The translations under genes and the position numbers were made by a program. Shown here piece by piece: positions 30,664 to 38,850 of a DNA stretch of 64,000 nt (positions are counted from its first letter, which is position 1; each line of letters begins with the position of its first letter). Source of the stretch: Pseudoflavonifractor sp. MSJ-30 (GTDB lineage: Bacteria > Bacillota > Clostridia > Oscillospirales > Oscillospiraceae); the NCBI RefSeq assembly GCF_018918045.1, contig NZ_JAHLPU010000070.1:1-64000 (forward strand), written 5' to 3'. Under the pieces are notes generated by a model that was not told the origin of the DNA, ran no database searches, and worked only from the letters and a program-made list of their open reading frames with translations.

Positions 30664-32304
30664 ATGAAGATGACTTTGCCGGAACGTGAAACAATGGAGA
30701 TAGAATTTAAAAGCGATGTTAAAAAACTTAGTGATTCCGATCTTGTTGATGCGGTTGTGGCGTTTGCCAATACCAATGGAGGCAGCTTGTATCTTGGCAT
30801 TGAGGATAATGGTTCTGTGACAGGTTTGAACGAACAGCATAAAGATATTACACAGCTTGCCGCATATATTGCAAACCGTACAGTACCACCAGTTTCTGTA
30901 AAGGCTGAGATACTTGGCTCGGAACCGCCTGTCCTGTTGATTCAGGTGCCCAAAAGCAGAAGTATCGTTGCAGCTTCCAATGGCAAGATTCAGCGCAGAC
31001 GTTTGAAGGCGGATGGAACACCGGAAAATGTTCCTATGTATCCTTACGAAATATCTACACGACTGAGCGAGCTTTCCTTGCTTGATTTTTCTGCACAGCC
31101 AGTACCCGGTGCAAAGTATACAGATATCGACTCGCTGGAAAGGGAAAGGCTGCGCAAAATCATACTTGCTTACAATGGTGAAAAGAATCTACTTGAGCTT
31201 TCCGATGAGGAACTGGATAAAGCGCTGCAATTCGTTGTGACGACTGCGGACCAGTTGGTTCCCACATATACTGGACTTCTCTTACTGGGGAAAGCGGAAA
31301 AAATCAGAGAGTATATGCCCACTGCGGAATCTGCATTTATTATGATGCGTGGGACGGATGTAACTACAAACGAGTCGTTCTTTCTACCATTGTTGGCTGC
31401 TATCGAAAAAATAACGGATTTTATATCTGCACGCAATACAAGTGAAGAAATGGAAATGGGAATGTTCCGAATTTCAATTCCGGAATTTGACCCGAGAGCG
31501 GTTCGAGAAGCGGTTGTAAACGCATTCGTTCACCGAGATTATACACAGCTTGGACGTGTGCTGGTCAAACTTGATGCAGATGGACTGTCGGTGAGTAACC
31601 CCGGCGGTTTTATCGAGGGTGTAACATATCAGAATATCCTGACAGTCGAACCACATGGCAGAAATCCGGTTCTTGCAGATGCTCTGAAACGAATAGGTCT
31701 GGCGGAGCGCTCTGGGCGTGGTGTGGACAGAATTTTTGAAGGTTCCCTTTTGTATGGGCGGGATGTTCCGGATTACTCGGAAAGTACCTCTAGGACTGTC
31801 AAACTCTTTATCCCTCGTGGAGTGCCGGATAAGCGCCTTGTGGCATTGATTTCTGAGGAGCAAAAGCGCACTGGCTCCCCCCTTCCGCTTAATTCTTTAC
31901 TTGTTCTGAATGTTTTGAAAAATAACCACAGAATGTCTTTGGCTGACATGAGCCATGAATGTGCAATTCCTGAGTCCAAGTTGAAAACTACGTTGGAACG
32001 CCTTACGGAATCCGGCCTTATTGATGCAATGGGAAGTGGACGTGGCAGAGCTTATGTGCTAAGTGCCAAGGCATATAAGGACCCGATTCAGCATGTTCGG
32101 CAAACGGATATTGATGCAGTTCGTTACAAGGAACTTGTAATAACACTTGCTCGTAGGAAAGAATATATCACCCGTAGAGATGTGATTGAGCTACTTCATG
32201 TATCGCCTTCTCAAGCCTATCGACTGCTGAAAAAGCTGGTAGAAGAAGGCTTGCTTACTTTAGACGGTACGACGAGCGCAGCAAAATACACCTTAAAAAA
32301 GTAA
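30664..32304 (+). CDS. AlbA_2/Schlafen-type ATP-binding transcriptional regulator
   Basis: This 546-residue protein has an N-terminal AlbA_2 domain (about 1-130: ETMEIEFKSDV, AFANTNGGSLYLGIEDNG), a GHKL-type ATPase-like C-terminal segment (about 270-390: AVREAVVNAFVHRDY with the N-box, and GLAERSGRGVDRIF) and two winged-helix parts (about 405-470 and 490-540). Such proteins are common on mobile elements, where they act as regulators or defence factors. GGAGGC precedes the ATG. The same rare palindrome flanks the gene on both sides, so it probably represses its own transcription. First gene inside the left end of the element. Confidence 0.85.
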   Translation: MKMTLPERETMEIEFKSDVKKLSDSDLVDAVVAFANTNGGSLYLGIEDNGSVTGLNEQHKDITQLAAYIANRTVPPVSVKAEILGSEPPVLLIQVPKSRSIVAASNGKIQRRRLKADGTPENVPMYPYEISTRLSELSLLDFSAQPVPGAKYTDIDSLERERLRKIILAYNGEKNLLELSDEELDKALQFVVTTADQLVPTYTGLLLLGKAEKIREYMPTAESAFIMMRGTDVTTNESFFLPLLAAIEKITDFISARNTSEEMEMGMFRISIPEFDPRAVREAVVNAFVHRDYTQLGRVLVKLDADGLSVSNPGGFIEGVTYQNILTVEPHGRNPVLADALKRIGLAERSGRGVDRIFEGSLLYGRDVPDYSESTSRTVKLFIPRGVPDKRLVALISEEQKRTGSPLPLNSLLVLNVLKNNHRMSLADMSHECAIPESKLKTTLERLTESGLIDAMGSGRGRAYVLSAKAYKDPIQHVRQTDIDAVRYKELVITLARRKEYITRRDVIELLHVSPSQAYRLLKKLVEEGLLTLDGTTSAAKYTLKK

Positions 32305-32309
32305 TCATG

Positions 32310-32347
32310 TTGCACGCAAACTTGCACGCGTGTAAGTTTGCGTGCAA
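32310..32347. promoter_or_regulatory. 38-bp palindrome after the AlbA-type gene
   Basis: Begins TTGCACGCAAACTTGCACGC and is self-complementary over 38 bp except for one mismatched pair. Its centre matches the operators at 30585-30626. No T-run follows, so it is more likely a binding site than a simple terminator. Confidence 0.7.
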
Positions 32348-32399
32348 GTTTACGCAGGTGCGTAGATCAGATACGGGTGAAAAGTGTTTTGAATTGCAA

Positions 32400-32436
32400 C
32401 CACGCCCATCTTGGCACGAAACCAGGATGGGCGTGG
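32400..32436. terminator. CCACGCCCATC hairpin, copy 2
   Basis: CCACGCCCATC/GATGGGCGTGG with inner TTGG/CCAG pairing, a diverged copy of the hairpin at 29749-29785 outside the element. Probably terminates the AlbA-type transcript. Nothing else is seen up to 32525. Confidence 0.5.
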
Positions 32437-32525
32437 TACTTTGTAAAAAATCATACTTATTTGACTTTGCGCATAACATTACTCTCTAACGGTTGTCTTT
32501 GGCTGCCACCTGCAAGAGATTCCGC

Positions 32526-32820
32526 TTAAGAGGCTTCATACAGCAGCACCTCGTCATCAGAAATAGAATTCAAAAACTTGCTGTCCAGGCTCCCGGTGGG
32601 AATCAAATCCACAGGGATTCCCAACGCATCTTCCAGATCAGCGGCCAGACCGCCAAGCTGCAAGCCCACGGATGGCTCCTTTATCAATGCGCAGATCAAT
32701 GTCACTGTCCTGATCTGCATCCCCTCTGGCGTAGGAGCCGAACAGATAAATCCGGTCTGCCCCATATTGGGACGCCAGGGCCGCAACGATTTCCTTGATT
32801 TCATCCACAGTATATCGCAT
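32526..32820 (-). pseudogene. Minimal nucleotidyltransferase (MNT) gene, frameshifted
   Basis: Two overlapping frames together read a complete MNT of about 97 residues. The first holds RYTVDEIKEIVAALASQYGA and the catalytic motif GSYARGDADQDSDIDL; it ends 13 codons after a slip near 32670. The second continues as LGGLAADLEDALGIPVDLIP to DDEVLLYEAS. One extra base accounts for the break. MNT proteins pair with HEPN toxins; here no HEPN gene adjoins. A truncated paralogue lies at 34185-34340. Confidence 0.75.
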
Positions 32821-32854
32821 ATCCGTTCCTCCTTACCATGTATTCTACTACTAT

Positions 32855-32891
32855 TTTACCATGATTATGCGAAAACGGCAATGATTATTTG
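32855..32891. repeat. 37-bp repeat, copy inside the element
   Basis: Matches 30093-30129 at 35 of 37 positions; located upstream of the MNT pseudogene. Confidence 0.6.
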
Positions 32892-32982
32892 GAGCGTATG
32901 TATTGTTTTCTTCCATGCCGCCCCTCAGCTTATCGCAGCTTGCCCAGAAGGAGCTGTACAGTTCATTTTTTATAGCCATTCC

Positions 32983-33020
32983 AGCGGATGAAGTGCTATC
33001 AGCGTACAAATCGTTCCTCC
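32983..33020. repeat. 38-bp direct repeat, copy 1
   Basis: GCGGATGAAGTGCTATCAGC continuing to TTCCTCCT; a second copy with few changes lies at 35250-35287 on the other side of the defence genes. Weaker similarity continues for about 60 bases. The rest of 32821-33067 is non-coding. Confidence 0.6.
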
Positions 33021-33067
33021 TGTCATACATTCCTATGCAGCACGCGGATCAGGAAATAACGACAGCA

Positions 33068-33097
33068 CAGCCCACCGGTCAACTGATCGGTGGGCTG
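33068..33097 (-). terminator. Terminator of the Mrr-like gene
   Basis: CAGCCCACCG/CGGTGGGCTG, a perfect 10-bp stem 28 bases past the stop codon. Confidence 0.6.
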
Positions 33098-33124
33098 CAA
33101 TATTTCGCTTCTGCCGTCTTAACG

Positions 33125-34117
33125 CTACAGTTTTTCCTCAGGGACAGGAATATACACCATTCTCAGCGGAATCATCCTCCGATATTTTTCACTTAGCTGA
33201 CCGTAATATTTCAAAATCAAATCCACAAGTTCCGTACCGTTGATCCCCCGAATGATCGGCGTGCTTTCCAGGTATTTTACGGCATTCTTTGTGTAGTTGG
33301 ACAGCGTAACGAATAAACCGTAATCCCCCTCACGCATGGCCCCTTTCAAGGACTGAATGGTGGATTCCTTAATGTCGCTGTCCTGGCTTTTCACCTGGAC
33401 AAGAATACGGGGAGGCAGTTCGTCTTTGTATGCGGTGATGTCTATGCCGCTGTCGCCGCCCTGGGGGGATACGGTACAGCGGTATCCCATTGCACGCAGA
33501 AGCTCCGCAACAAATTCTTCCAGCGCATATCCTTTCAGCTGCTTGCTCAGCTCTTTCAGGACGAAATCTCTGGTGGCTTCGACAATATCTTCTGCGGTAG
33601 CCGCCACGGTTTCGTCCGGTTCTGCCAAGACTAACGAAGGCTTGAATCCTTTATCCAAAGCCTGCATGTATTCGTCTGCGTAGTTCTTGAGCAAAAAGAA
33701 AGACAGTGCCGAACCGACCTCATACAGTGCGCCTTGGGAGAACGCAGTCCGGGGCAAGTGTTTCAGCCACTTTACTTTTCTCTGCTGCACATACGGGGCG
33801 GCTTCGGGGTTATAAATAAAATCGCTCTCAACGACACCAATGTTGATTTTTCGGTCAGCCTTAGACGGAAACACCACATAGTCACCGATTTTCACTTCTA
33901 CAGCAAACCGATACAGCATACCGGCACTGGTAGCAATGGCCCCCTTTTTGCTGTCGGGATATGTGTCTATATAGTGCGCTTTATAGGCTTCCCGATTTGG
34001 CTCCAACTTGCCGCAATCTCCAAAGTCCTGCCAGCCAATAGCAATGACATCATTGTGCAGGAACAGGGAATCATCCGTTGTGTGGATGCCCCATATTTTC
34101 TTTTCTTCATTGGCCAT
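33125..34117 (-). CDS. Mrr-like restriction endonuclease
   Basis: The 330-residue protein has an N-terminal EVE/PUA-like reader region (about 1-110: IWGIHTTDDSLFLHNDVIAI, GDYVVFPSK) and a C-terminal PD-(D/E)xK nuclease of the Mrr family (about 205-310), with GYRCTVSPQGGDSGIDITAY and the VQVKSQ catalytic lysine. Proteins with this layout recognise modified DNA and cut it, and often serve in phage defence. The start is the ATG following AGGAG by 9 bases; nine codons upstream in the same frame are not needed. Flanked by broken MNT genes inside the integrative element. Confidence 0.82.
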   Translation of the reverse strand: MANEEKKIWGIHTTDDSLFLHNDVIAIGWQDFGDCGKLEPNREAYKAHYIDTYPDSKKGAIATSAGMLYRFAVEVKIGDYVVFPSKADRKINIGVVESDFIYNPEAAPYVQQRKVKWLKHLPRTAFSQGALYEVGSALSFFLLKNYADEYMQALDKGFKPSLVLAEPDETVAATAEDIVEATRDFVLKELSKQLKGYALEEFVAELLRAMGYRCTVSPQGGDSGIDITAYKDELPPRILVQVKSQDSDIKESTIQSLKGAMREGDYGLFVTLSNYTKNAVKYLESTPIIRGINGTELVDLILKYYGQLSEKYRRMIPLRMVYIPVPEEKL

Positions 34118-34184
34118 TATGTACACTCCTATCAAATCGAACACTATTTTTCATGCCAAAGCCTTGCTGGATTCCTATACTATT

Positions 34185-34340
34185 TCATTGCAGCTTCATA
34201 CACATTTTAGATAGCGCAATGTCGCTGCTTTTGTCTGCATCCCCTCTGGCGTAGGAGCCGAACAGATAAATACGGTCAGCCCCATATTTGGCCGCCAAGG
34301 CCGCAACGGTTTCCTTAATTTCAACTACAGTATATCGCAT
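34185..34340 (-). pseudogene. Truncated minimal nucleotidyltransferase, second copy
   Basis: 51 codons: RYTVVEIKETVAALAAKYGA and GSYARGDADKSSDIAL are nearly identical to the MNT pseudogene at 32526-32820, then the sequence departs and stops. Only the catalytic half remains. Together the two copies show a duplication that brackets the Mrr-like gene. Confidence 0.7.
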
Positions 34341-34346
34341 ATCTAC

Positions 34347-34463
34347 CTACTTCAGCCACTCATCAATGACCTGCACTGCATGCCTTATACGTGCTATATA
34401 TGATTCATATGGTACGTCCAGCAAATCCAATAGAATTCTTCGGTACAGCAGGCTAAACTTCAT
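34347..34463 (-). CDS. 38-residue ORF overlapping the AbiEi gene
   Basis: A short frame starting at an ATGA overlap with the AbiEi stop codon: KFSLLYRRILLDLLDVPYES then IRHAVQVIDEWLK. The position is where the toxin partner (AbiEii, or a HEPN/MNT pair) would be expected. It resembles no AbiEii part that I recognise and may be a remnant or a small partner. Confidence 0.35.
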   Translation of the reverse strand: MKFSLLYRRILLDLLDVPYESYIARIRHAVQVIDEWLK

Positions 34464-35080
34464 GGAATATCGAACGCAATCCTTCCCCGAAAAATGACGT
34501 GGCTGATTTTTCTTGATATGTTTGACACCCGCATCTTTTTTGCGTATGTGTTCAGCTTGTTCAAATCTTTCCTGGGACTGGCCGCATACAGTTTCAGGGC
34601 CGCAAGGAATGTCTCCGTCCCCATTTTGTTGCGGCTTCGGACACAATCGCAGATCGTTCGTTCCAGATCGTATACAGGGACACTATTTCCGGCAGGAGTT
34701 TTCAGAACCGTTTTTCCAAGGGTAAACAGCTCCGGTTTGATGTAGTACACCTTGCATTCTGATTTGATCGCGGCGGAGGGAATGCAACCGGATGGGGCCG
34801 TTACCGTATGTTCAAAGGGTGTCCGGTTGGAAATGCCATGCAGATACAAAGCCGTTTCGTGGGAGAAGATAATATTCTCAGAGCGTTTACTGATAGACAG
34901 CAGCTCATCCGGCAGATCATCAGGAAGAATGTACTGCCCTTTTACAATACGCTGGATCTGGTTTTCTTTGCAAAGCTTATAGAGCATCGCTTTTGAGATC
35001 CCATACTGCGCTGCAACCTTCGTTTGAATGATCCCTCCATGCTCCTTTGCAATGGCTGCCAGTTCCATCATGTAGTCCAT
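34460..35080 (-). CDS. AbiEi family antitoxin-like transcriptional regulator
   Basis: This 206-residue protein matches the type IV antitoxin AbiEi: an N-terminal winged helix (about 8-50: GGIIQTKVAAQYGISKAMLY, KLCKENQIQRIVKGQYILPD) followed by the AbiEi C-terminal domain with IIFSHETALYLHGISNRTP (about 69-87) and VYDLERTICDCVRSR (about 136-150). It normally represses the abiE operon and offsets the AbiEii nucleotidyltransferase toxin; here no intact AbiEii follows, only a 38-codon ORF and an MNT fragment. The promoter upstream on the minus strand is intact. Confidence 0.85.
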   Translation of the reverse strand: MDYMMELAAIAKEHGGIIQTKVAAQYGISKAMLYKLCKENQIQRIVKGQYILPDDLPDELLSISKRSENIIFSHETALYLHGISNRTPFEHTVTAPSGCIPSAAIKSECKVYYIKPELFTLGKTVLKTPAGNSVPVYDLERTICDCVRSRNKMGTETFLAALKLYAASPRKDLNKLNTYAKKMRVSNISRKISHVIFRGRIAFDIP

Positions 35081-35111
35081 TTCCTTACCTCACTTACAGC
35101 AATCTGATAAT

Positions 35112-35140
35112 ACTATAGCCAGAATTATGATAAAAGTCAA
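35112..35140 (-). promoter_or_regulatory. Promoter of the AbiEi gene
   Basis: On the minus strand: TTGACT, 17-bp spacer, TATAGT, 32 bases before the start codon. Confidence 0.7.
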
Positions 35141-35249
35141 CCACGCGCTGATCCTGTCTTATAATTCTTCATATATTATTATGACCATAGTCGATACATA
35201 GTGTCTGATGTGATTTCCTATAGAACTTTTTGCCATTTCATTTATTCGA

Positions 35250-35287
35250 GCGGGTGAAGTACTATCAGCATACAAATCGTTCCTCCT
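35250..35287. repeat. 38-bp direct repeat, copy 2
   Basis: Matches 32983-33020 with a few changes; the pair brackets the Mrr-like and AbiEi genes. Confidence 0.6.
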
Positions 35288-35421
35288 ATTATTCACTCCG
35301 ATGCAATACTCAGATAATCTCTGGTATGCAAATAACGATTGATTCCTCGGTAGCAATTCCCAATTGCGCAGCCGATGCCCGAAAGGCAGCGTTACTCAGA
35401 ACATTATGTTCACCGGGGATT

Positions 35422-35701
35422 GGGGCAGGGCCTCAACAAGCAGAAACCAGGCATTTCCGATAGAGTGGAAATACCTGGTTTTGTGCCTTTGTATATACGA
35501 AGGCATTGCTTGCGACTTTTGTCGCAGCGAGATTTATGGTCACTATTGCAGCTTAGATAAGAGCCTCTTTACAAACCCATTTTCAAGCTGTAAGGGGCCA
35601 AATGAATAATAGCAAGCAATGCATCTGTAATACAGATGCGCAAAATCCCCCCGTCCCCTTCTACGGAACGAGTGGGTTTCTGCTTGCTGAGGCTCCGCCC
35701 C
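35422..35701. repeat. 27-bp imperfect inverted repeat pair
   Basis: Left arm 35422-35448 (GGGGCAGGGCCTCAACAAGC...) and right arm 35675-35701 (...GCTTGCTGAGGCTCCGCCCC) are inverted copies with three mismatches, 226 bp apart. Confidence 0.6.
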
Positions 35702-35806
35702 AAGCCCTGATAATCGCAGTCTGTCCGTCTGCGGCTGCGCGATTTTCAATCGCTTTTGATTTTGCACGAGCAAGATTTATTTTCGAAAATATTTTTGAAT
35801 TAGATG

Positions 35807-35835
35807 TTGACATTGCGTTTTCTATGTGTTATACT
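35807..35835 (+). promoter_or_regulatory. Sigma-A promoter of the replication module or leader RNA
   Basis: TTGACA, 17-bp spacer, TATACT, about 310 bases before the primase gene. Confidence 0.8.
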
Positions 35836-35841
35836 CCTGAT

Positions 35842-36046
35842 ATACGAACAAACTTTCTCAATCAACTTGCGATAACAACTTCATATTTTTGTTGACACGT
35901 TTTGCATAAAGTTCAACCGCCGGACACGCTGGATTGATTCCAGTATAGAAGCCGGATAAGAGCCTGCATCCACCAGCTTTGGTGAGAACGAGGACCATCG
36001 AGAGGACATGGCAAACAGCTTTCACGCTGTTGCCATGTCCTTTTTT
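35842..36046 (+). ncRNA. Candidate leader or small RNA ending in a strong terminator
   Basis: From the strong promoter to a perfect 15-bp hairpin (GGACATGGCAAACAGC with one bulge / GCTGTTGCCATGTCC, 36004-36040) followed by six T. No ORF with an SD lies inside. It would be a transcript of about 205 nt that stops before the primase gene, hence an attenuator or regulatory RNA of the element. Confidence 0.45.
36004..36046 (+). terminator. Rho-independent terminator upstream of the primase gene
   Basis: Long stem with 6-nt loop and TTTTTT tail; the primase start lies 102 bases further on. Confidence 0.85.
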
Positions 36047-36147
36047 GCGTCCTTTGGAAGTTTGTTCCCCTGCACCTTGAAAAGTGAATACACGGGGATA
36101 CCTGGTAAATGGGTATCCTGTGACAAATTCAACTGAAGGAGGGAAAC

Positions 36148-36765
36148 ATGAGTTACTATCCAGCATTGAAACAAAGATTGACCTGCCGGGAGGTGGCTCC
36201 CCGCTATGGCTTAAAAGTGAATGCCTCCGGGATGGCGTTATGTCCCTTCCACGATGAACACTCGCCCAGCCTGAAGCTCAGCCGGGGCTTTCACTGTTTC
36301 GGCTGCGGCGCGCAGGGAGACGTTATTACATTTGTGTCCCGGCTCTTTGGAATTCCACCGGGGGAAGCGGCACAAAAGCTGTCCGCAGATTTTGGGATTC
36401 CTGCGGGCAACCACTCCCGAGACCCACCATCTGCCCGGACAGAAATGGAAACATGGGTTTCCTACGCGAAGGAAATTCTTCACGGCTACTACGATTTACT
36501 GATTGACTGGAAGCAAAGGTATTGCCCAAAGGCAGCGGACACGATTTGGCATCCGCTGTTTATCGAAGCGCTTCAAAGGCAGGCCGACATCCGCCGGTTG
36601 ATTTTTGAATTGGAGTTCGGAACTACGGAAGAAGTGAAAACCGTTTACGAGCATTACAGAAAGATGGTGATAGAGATCGATGAACGAATCCACAGCAATG
36701 ACACAGCAGGAGATATTTCTGAATCTCAAAAAGAACGGCAAGGACAATGTTCTGCAAACCATTGA
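36148..36765 (+). CDS. CHC2 zinc-finger primase-like protein
   Basis: A 205-residue protein whose first 80 residues are a DnaG-type CHC2 zinc finger: CPFHDEHSPS (C32, H35) and FHCFGCGAQGD (C51, C54). The TOPRIM polymerase domain of DnaG is absent; the rest is helical. On mobile elements such short primase-like proteins are found with VapE-type helicases and begin element replication. GAAGGAGGG precedes the ATG by 6 bases. Its 3' end overlaps the helicase gene by 86 bases in another frame. Confidence 0.82.
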   Translation: MSYYPALKQRLTCREVAPRYGLKVNASGMALCPFHDEHSPSLKLSRGFHCFGCGAQGDVITFVSRLFGIPPGEAAQKLSADFGIPAGNHSRDPPSARTEMETWVSYAKEILHGYYDLLIDWKQRYCPKAADTIWHPLFIEALQRQADIRRLIFELEFGTTEEVKTVYEHYRKMVIEIDERIHSNDTAGDISESQKERQGQCSANH

Positions 36766-37966
36766 CAACTGCATTTTCGTTCTGGAGCATGACGAGAACT
36801 TGAGGGGAACCATTCGATTCAACGTGCTGACCGAGCGGGACTGCATCGTGGGCGATGTTGGCTGGGAGCGGACAGGCAGTGCCATCACGGAACGGGACAT
36901 GAGCTACCTTAAACTGTATTTTGAGCGGCACTACCATCTGAACCATGAGAAGGCATTGCGGGATGCCATCCGCATTGTTGCCAATGAAAACCGCTTCCAT
37001 TCCATTCAGGAATATCTTCAAGCGCTCCGCTGGGACGGGCAGCTCCGCATTCCACACGCCTTGCACAGATTCCTGGGGGCAGAAGAATGCCAGTTCAACA
37101 CCGAGTGCCTGAAAATTTTCATGCTGGGTGCCATCAGTCGGGTGTTCCACCCCGGCATCAAATTTGAACTGATGCTGTGTCTGGTGGGCAGTCAGGGGGC
37201 GGGCAAGTCCAGCTTCTTCCGCCTGCTGGCTGTGCGGGATGAATGGTTCTCCGATGATCTGAAAAAGATCGATGATGACAATGTATATAGGGAAATGCAG
37301 GGACACTGGATCATCGAAATGTCGGAGATGCTGGCCACTGCCAGTGCGAAAAGTATTGAGGAGATCCGCAGCTTCATCAGCCGCCAGAAGGAAACCTATA
37401 AGGTGCCCTACGACATCCACCCGGAGGATCGGCCGAGGCAGTGCGTATTTGCCGGCACTTCCAATTCGCTGGATTTCCTGCCGTTGGACAGAGCGGGCAA
37501 CCGTCGTTTCCTGCCGGTCATGGCAGAGCCGGATAAGGCGGAGGTACACATTCTGGAAAACGAAACAGTGTCCCGCGCCTACATCGACCAGATGTGGGCA
37601 GAGGCCATGACTATTTACCGCAGCGGGGATTTCCGGCTGTCTCTGCCGAAAGAGTTGGAGGAGGAAGCCCGGAACCGTCAGAAGGCATTCATGCCCGAGG
37701 ATACCACGAGCGGGCGTATCCAGTGTTTTCTGGATTCCTTCGGAAGTGATGATGTATGCTCCCGGCAAATTTTTGAATTGGGCCTGGGGCGCATGGGTGA
37801 GCCAAAGCAATGGGAGATCCGGGAGATCAACGACATTATGAACCACACCATCGAGGGCTGGGAGCCGGGTACAACAAAACGGATTCCCGGATACGGTATC
37901 CAGCGCACTTGGCACAGAAAGACTGGGGTAGGAGTGGAGCAGCTGGAACTGCCGGAAGGTTGGTAA
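36680..37966 (+). CDS. VapE family replicative helicase/ATPase
   Basis: The 428-residue product matches virulence-associated protein E: a DNA-binding N-terminal region, the P-loop VGSQGAGKSSFFRLL (about 170-184), a Walker B-like HWIIEMSEMLA (about 212-222) and ETYKVPYDIHPEDRPRQCVF (about 236-255), with GTSNSLDFLPLDRAGNRRFL as the sensor region. VapE is the superfamily 3-like helicase used in place of a RepA protein in satellites and staphylococcal pathogenicity islands. Starts inside the primase gene; no SD is obvious, so coupling is likely. Confidence 0.87.
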   Translation: MNESTAMTQQEIFLNLKKNGKDNVLQTIDNCIFVLEHDENLRGTIRFNVLTERDCIVGDVGWERTGSAITERDMSYLKLYFERHYHLNHEKALRDAIRIVANENRFHSIQEYLQALRWDGQLRIPHALHRFLGAEECQFNTECLKIFMLGAISRVFHPGIKFELMLCLVGSQGAGKSSFFRLLAVRDEWFSDDLKKIDDDNVYREMQGHWIIEMSEMLATASAKSIEEIRSFISRQKETYKVPYDIHPEDRPRQCVFAGTSNSLDFLPLDRAGNRRFLPVMAEPDKAEVHILENETVSRAYIDQMWAEAMTIYRSGDFRLSLPKELEEEARNRQKAFMPEDTTSGRIQCFLDSFGSDDVCSRQIFELGLGRMGEPKQWEIREINDIMNHTIEGWEPGTTKRIPGYGIQRTWHRKTGVGVEQLELPEGW

Positions 37967-38497
37967 GCAGGTATCCTCTATCCCAGTAAACAGCCGGTAA
38001 ACAAGCCGGTCAACATATTTTCAAAACCGTCAAATGCCGAAAGAAGGGATACGCCTTAAATTTACTTTGGATTCCTTACTCTTTTCCTTTTAGAGAAGAT
38101 GTAAACAGAGAATTGCAAAACAAGAAACGAGGGTGGAAAAAGTCAATGCCAACCGTACAAAGGTTTTCTTGCGTCCGTTTACACCAGCCAGTCAACGGAC
38201 AGAACTGCAATATCAGCCAAAGGGAAAACAAGGGGTTTGGAAAACAGCGAAAATGTTTTCTCTTTCCTGTGAGAAATGCGCCAACAAGCGATGAAGCAAA
38301 GAGTGAATCCAATTCGCAGTATGGGAAAGGACTGCACCGGCTGACGAATTGGTTCGTAAATTGCTGTATTCGCCGGGTCAACCTGTGACCCGGACATGGC
38401 GAATAAGAAAATGGAGGGGTTTTCAGAATCAAAGGAAATTTACTGGACAGCAGAGTCACCGCATAGAAAACAGAATTTGATTCAGGAGGAAACGAAC
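37967..38497. other. Intergenic region downstream of vapE, possible origin
   Basis: Begins with a tandem AAACAGCCGGT / AAACAAGCCGGT motif (37985-38010) and AT-rich sequence after it. A 91-codon frame at 38113-38388 has no SD and a Cys/Arg-rich, low-quality product, so I do not call it. The position after primase and helicase is where satellite origins often lie. Confidence 0.35.
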
Positions 38498-38734
38498 GTG
38501 AAAAAGGAAAGAAAAATCAATAGGGTCCGCTGCGACATTCAGTCCCACATCATTGCCGCGGGTTATACTCAGAAGGAAGCGGTGGAAGCCTGTTCCGCCG
38601 AGTATGGATGGAGTGACAGCGATTCCAATTTTTCTGCCAAGCTGAGCGACCAAACCCTGCGCTACCGGGAAGCGTTGGAGCTTGCCAATGTGCTGGGCTA
38701 TGAGATCGTCTGGCAGAAGCGACGGGAAGCTTGA
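38498..38734 (+). CDS. Small helix-turn-helix protein of the element
   Basis: A 78-residue protein with an XRE-like helical core: QSHIIAAGYTQKEAVEACSA (about 15-34), then FSAKLSDQTLRYREALELAN and VLGYEIVWQKR. Similar small proteins of unknown role occur on Firmicutes integrative elements; DNA binding is likely. It starts with GTG, chosen because AGGAGG stands 7 bases before; a longer frame lacks such a site. Confidence 0.6.
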   Translation: MKKERKINRVRCDIQSHIIAAGYTQKEAVEACSAEYGWSDSDSNFSAKLSDQTLRYREALELANVLGYEIVWQKRREA

Positions 38735-38850
38735 CAGGGAACAGGTTTACAGACCAATGCGTGCAGGATTCCCTGCTGTAGAAAGGAGCACGCCTATTCG
38801 CATAAAAAAAGGAAACTCTGGAAATCATTTGGAGAAAAGGGGGCAGTAAC

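Larger units (their letters stand above)
35141..35806. other. Low-GC intergenic region with repeats
   Basis: Contains the second 38-bp direct repeat and a 27-bp imperfect inverted repeat. Short frames here have no ribosome-binding sites or known motifs. It separates the defence genes (minus strand) from the replication genes (plus strand) of the element. Confidence 0.5.

Noticed and set aside
38113-38388. 91-codon frame between vapE and the small HTH gene
   Set aside because: No ribosome-binding site and a Cys/Arg/Asn-rich product of unlikely composition; the region looks non-coding.
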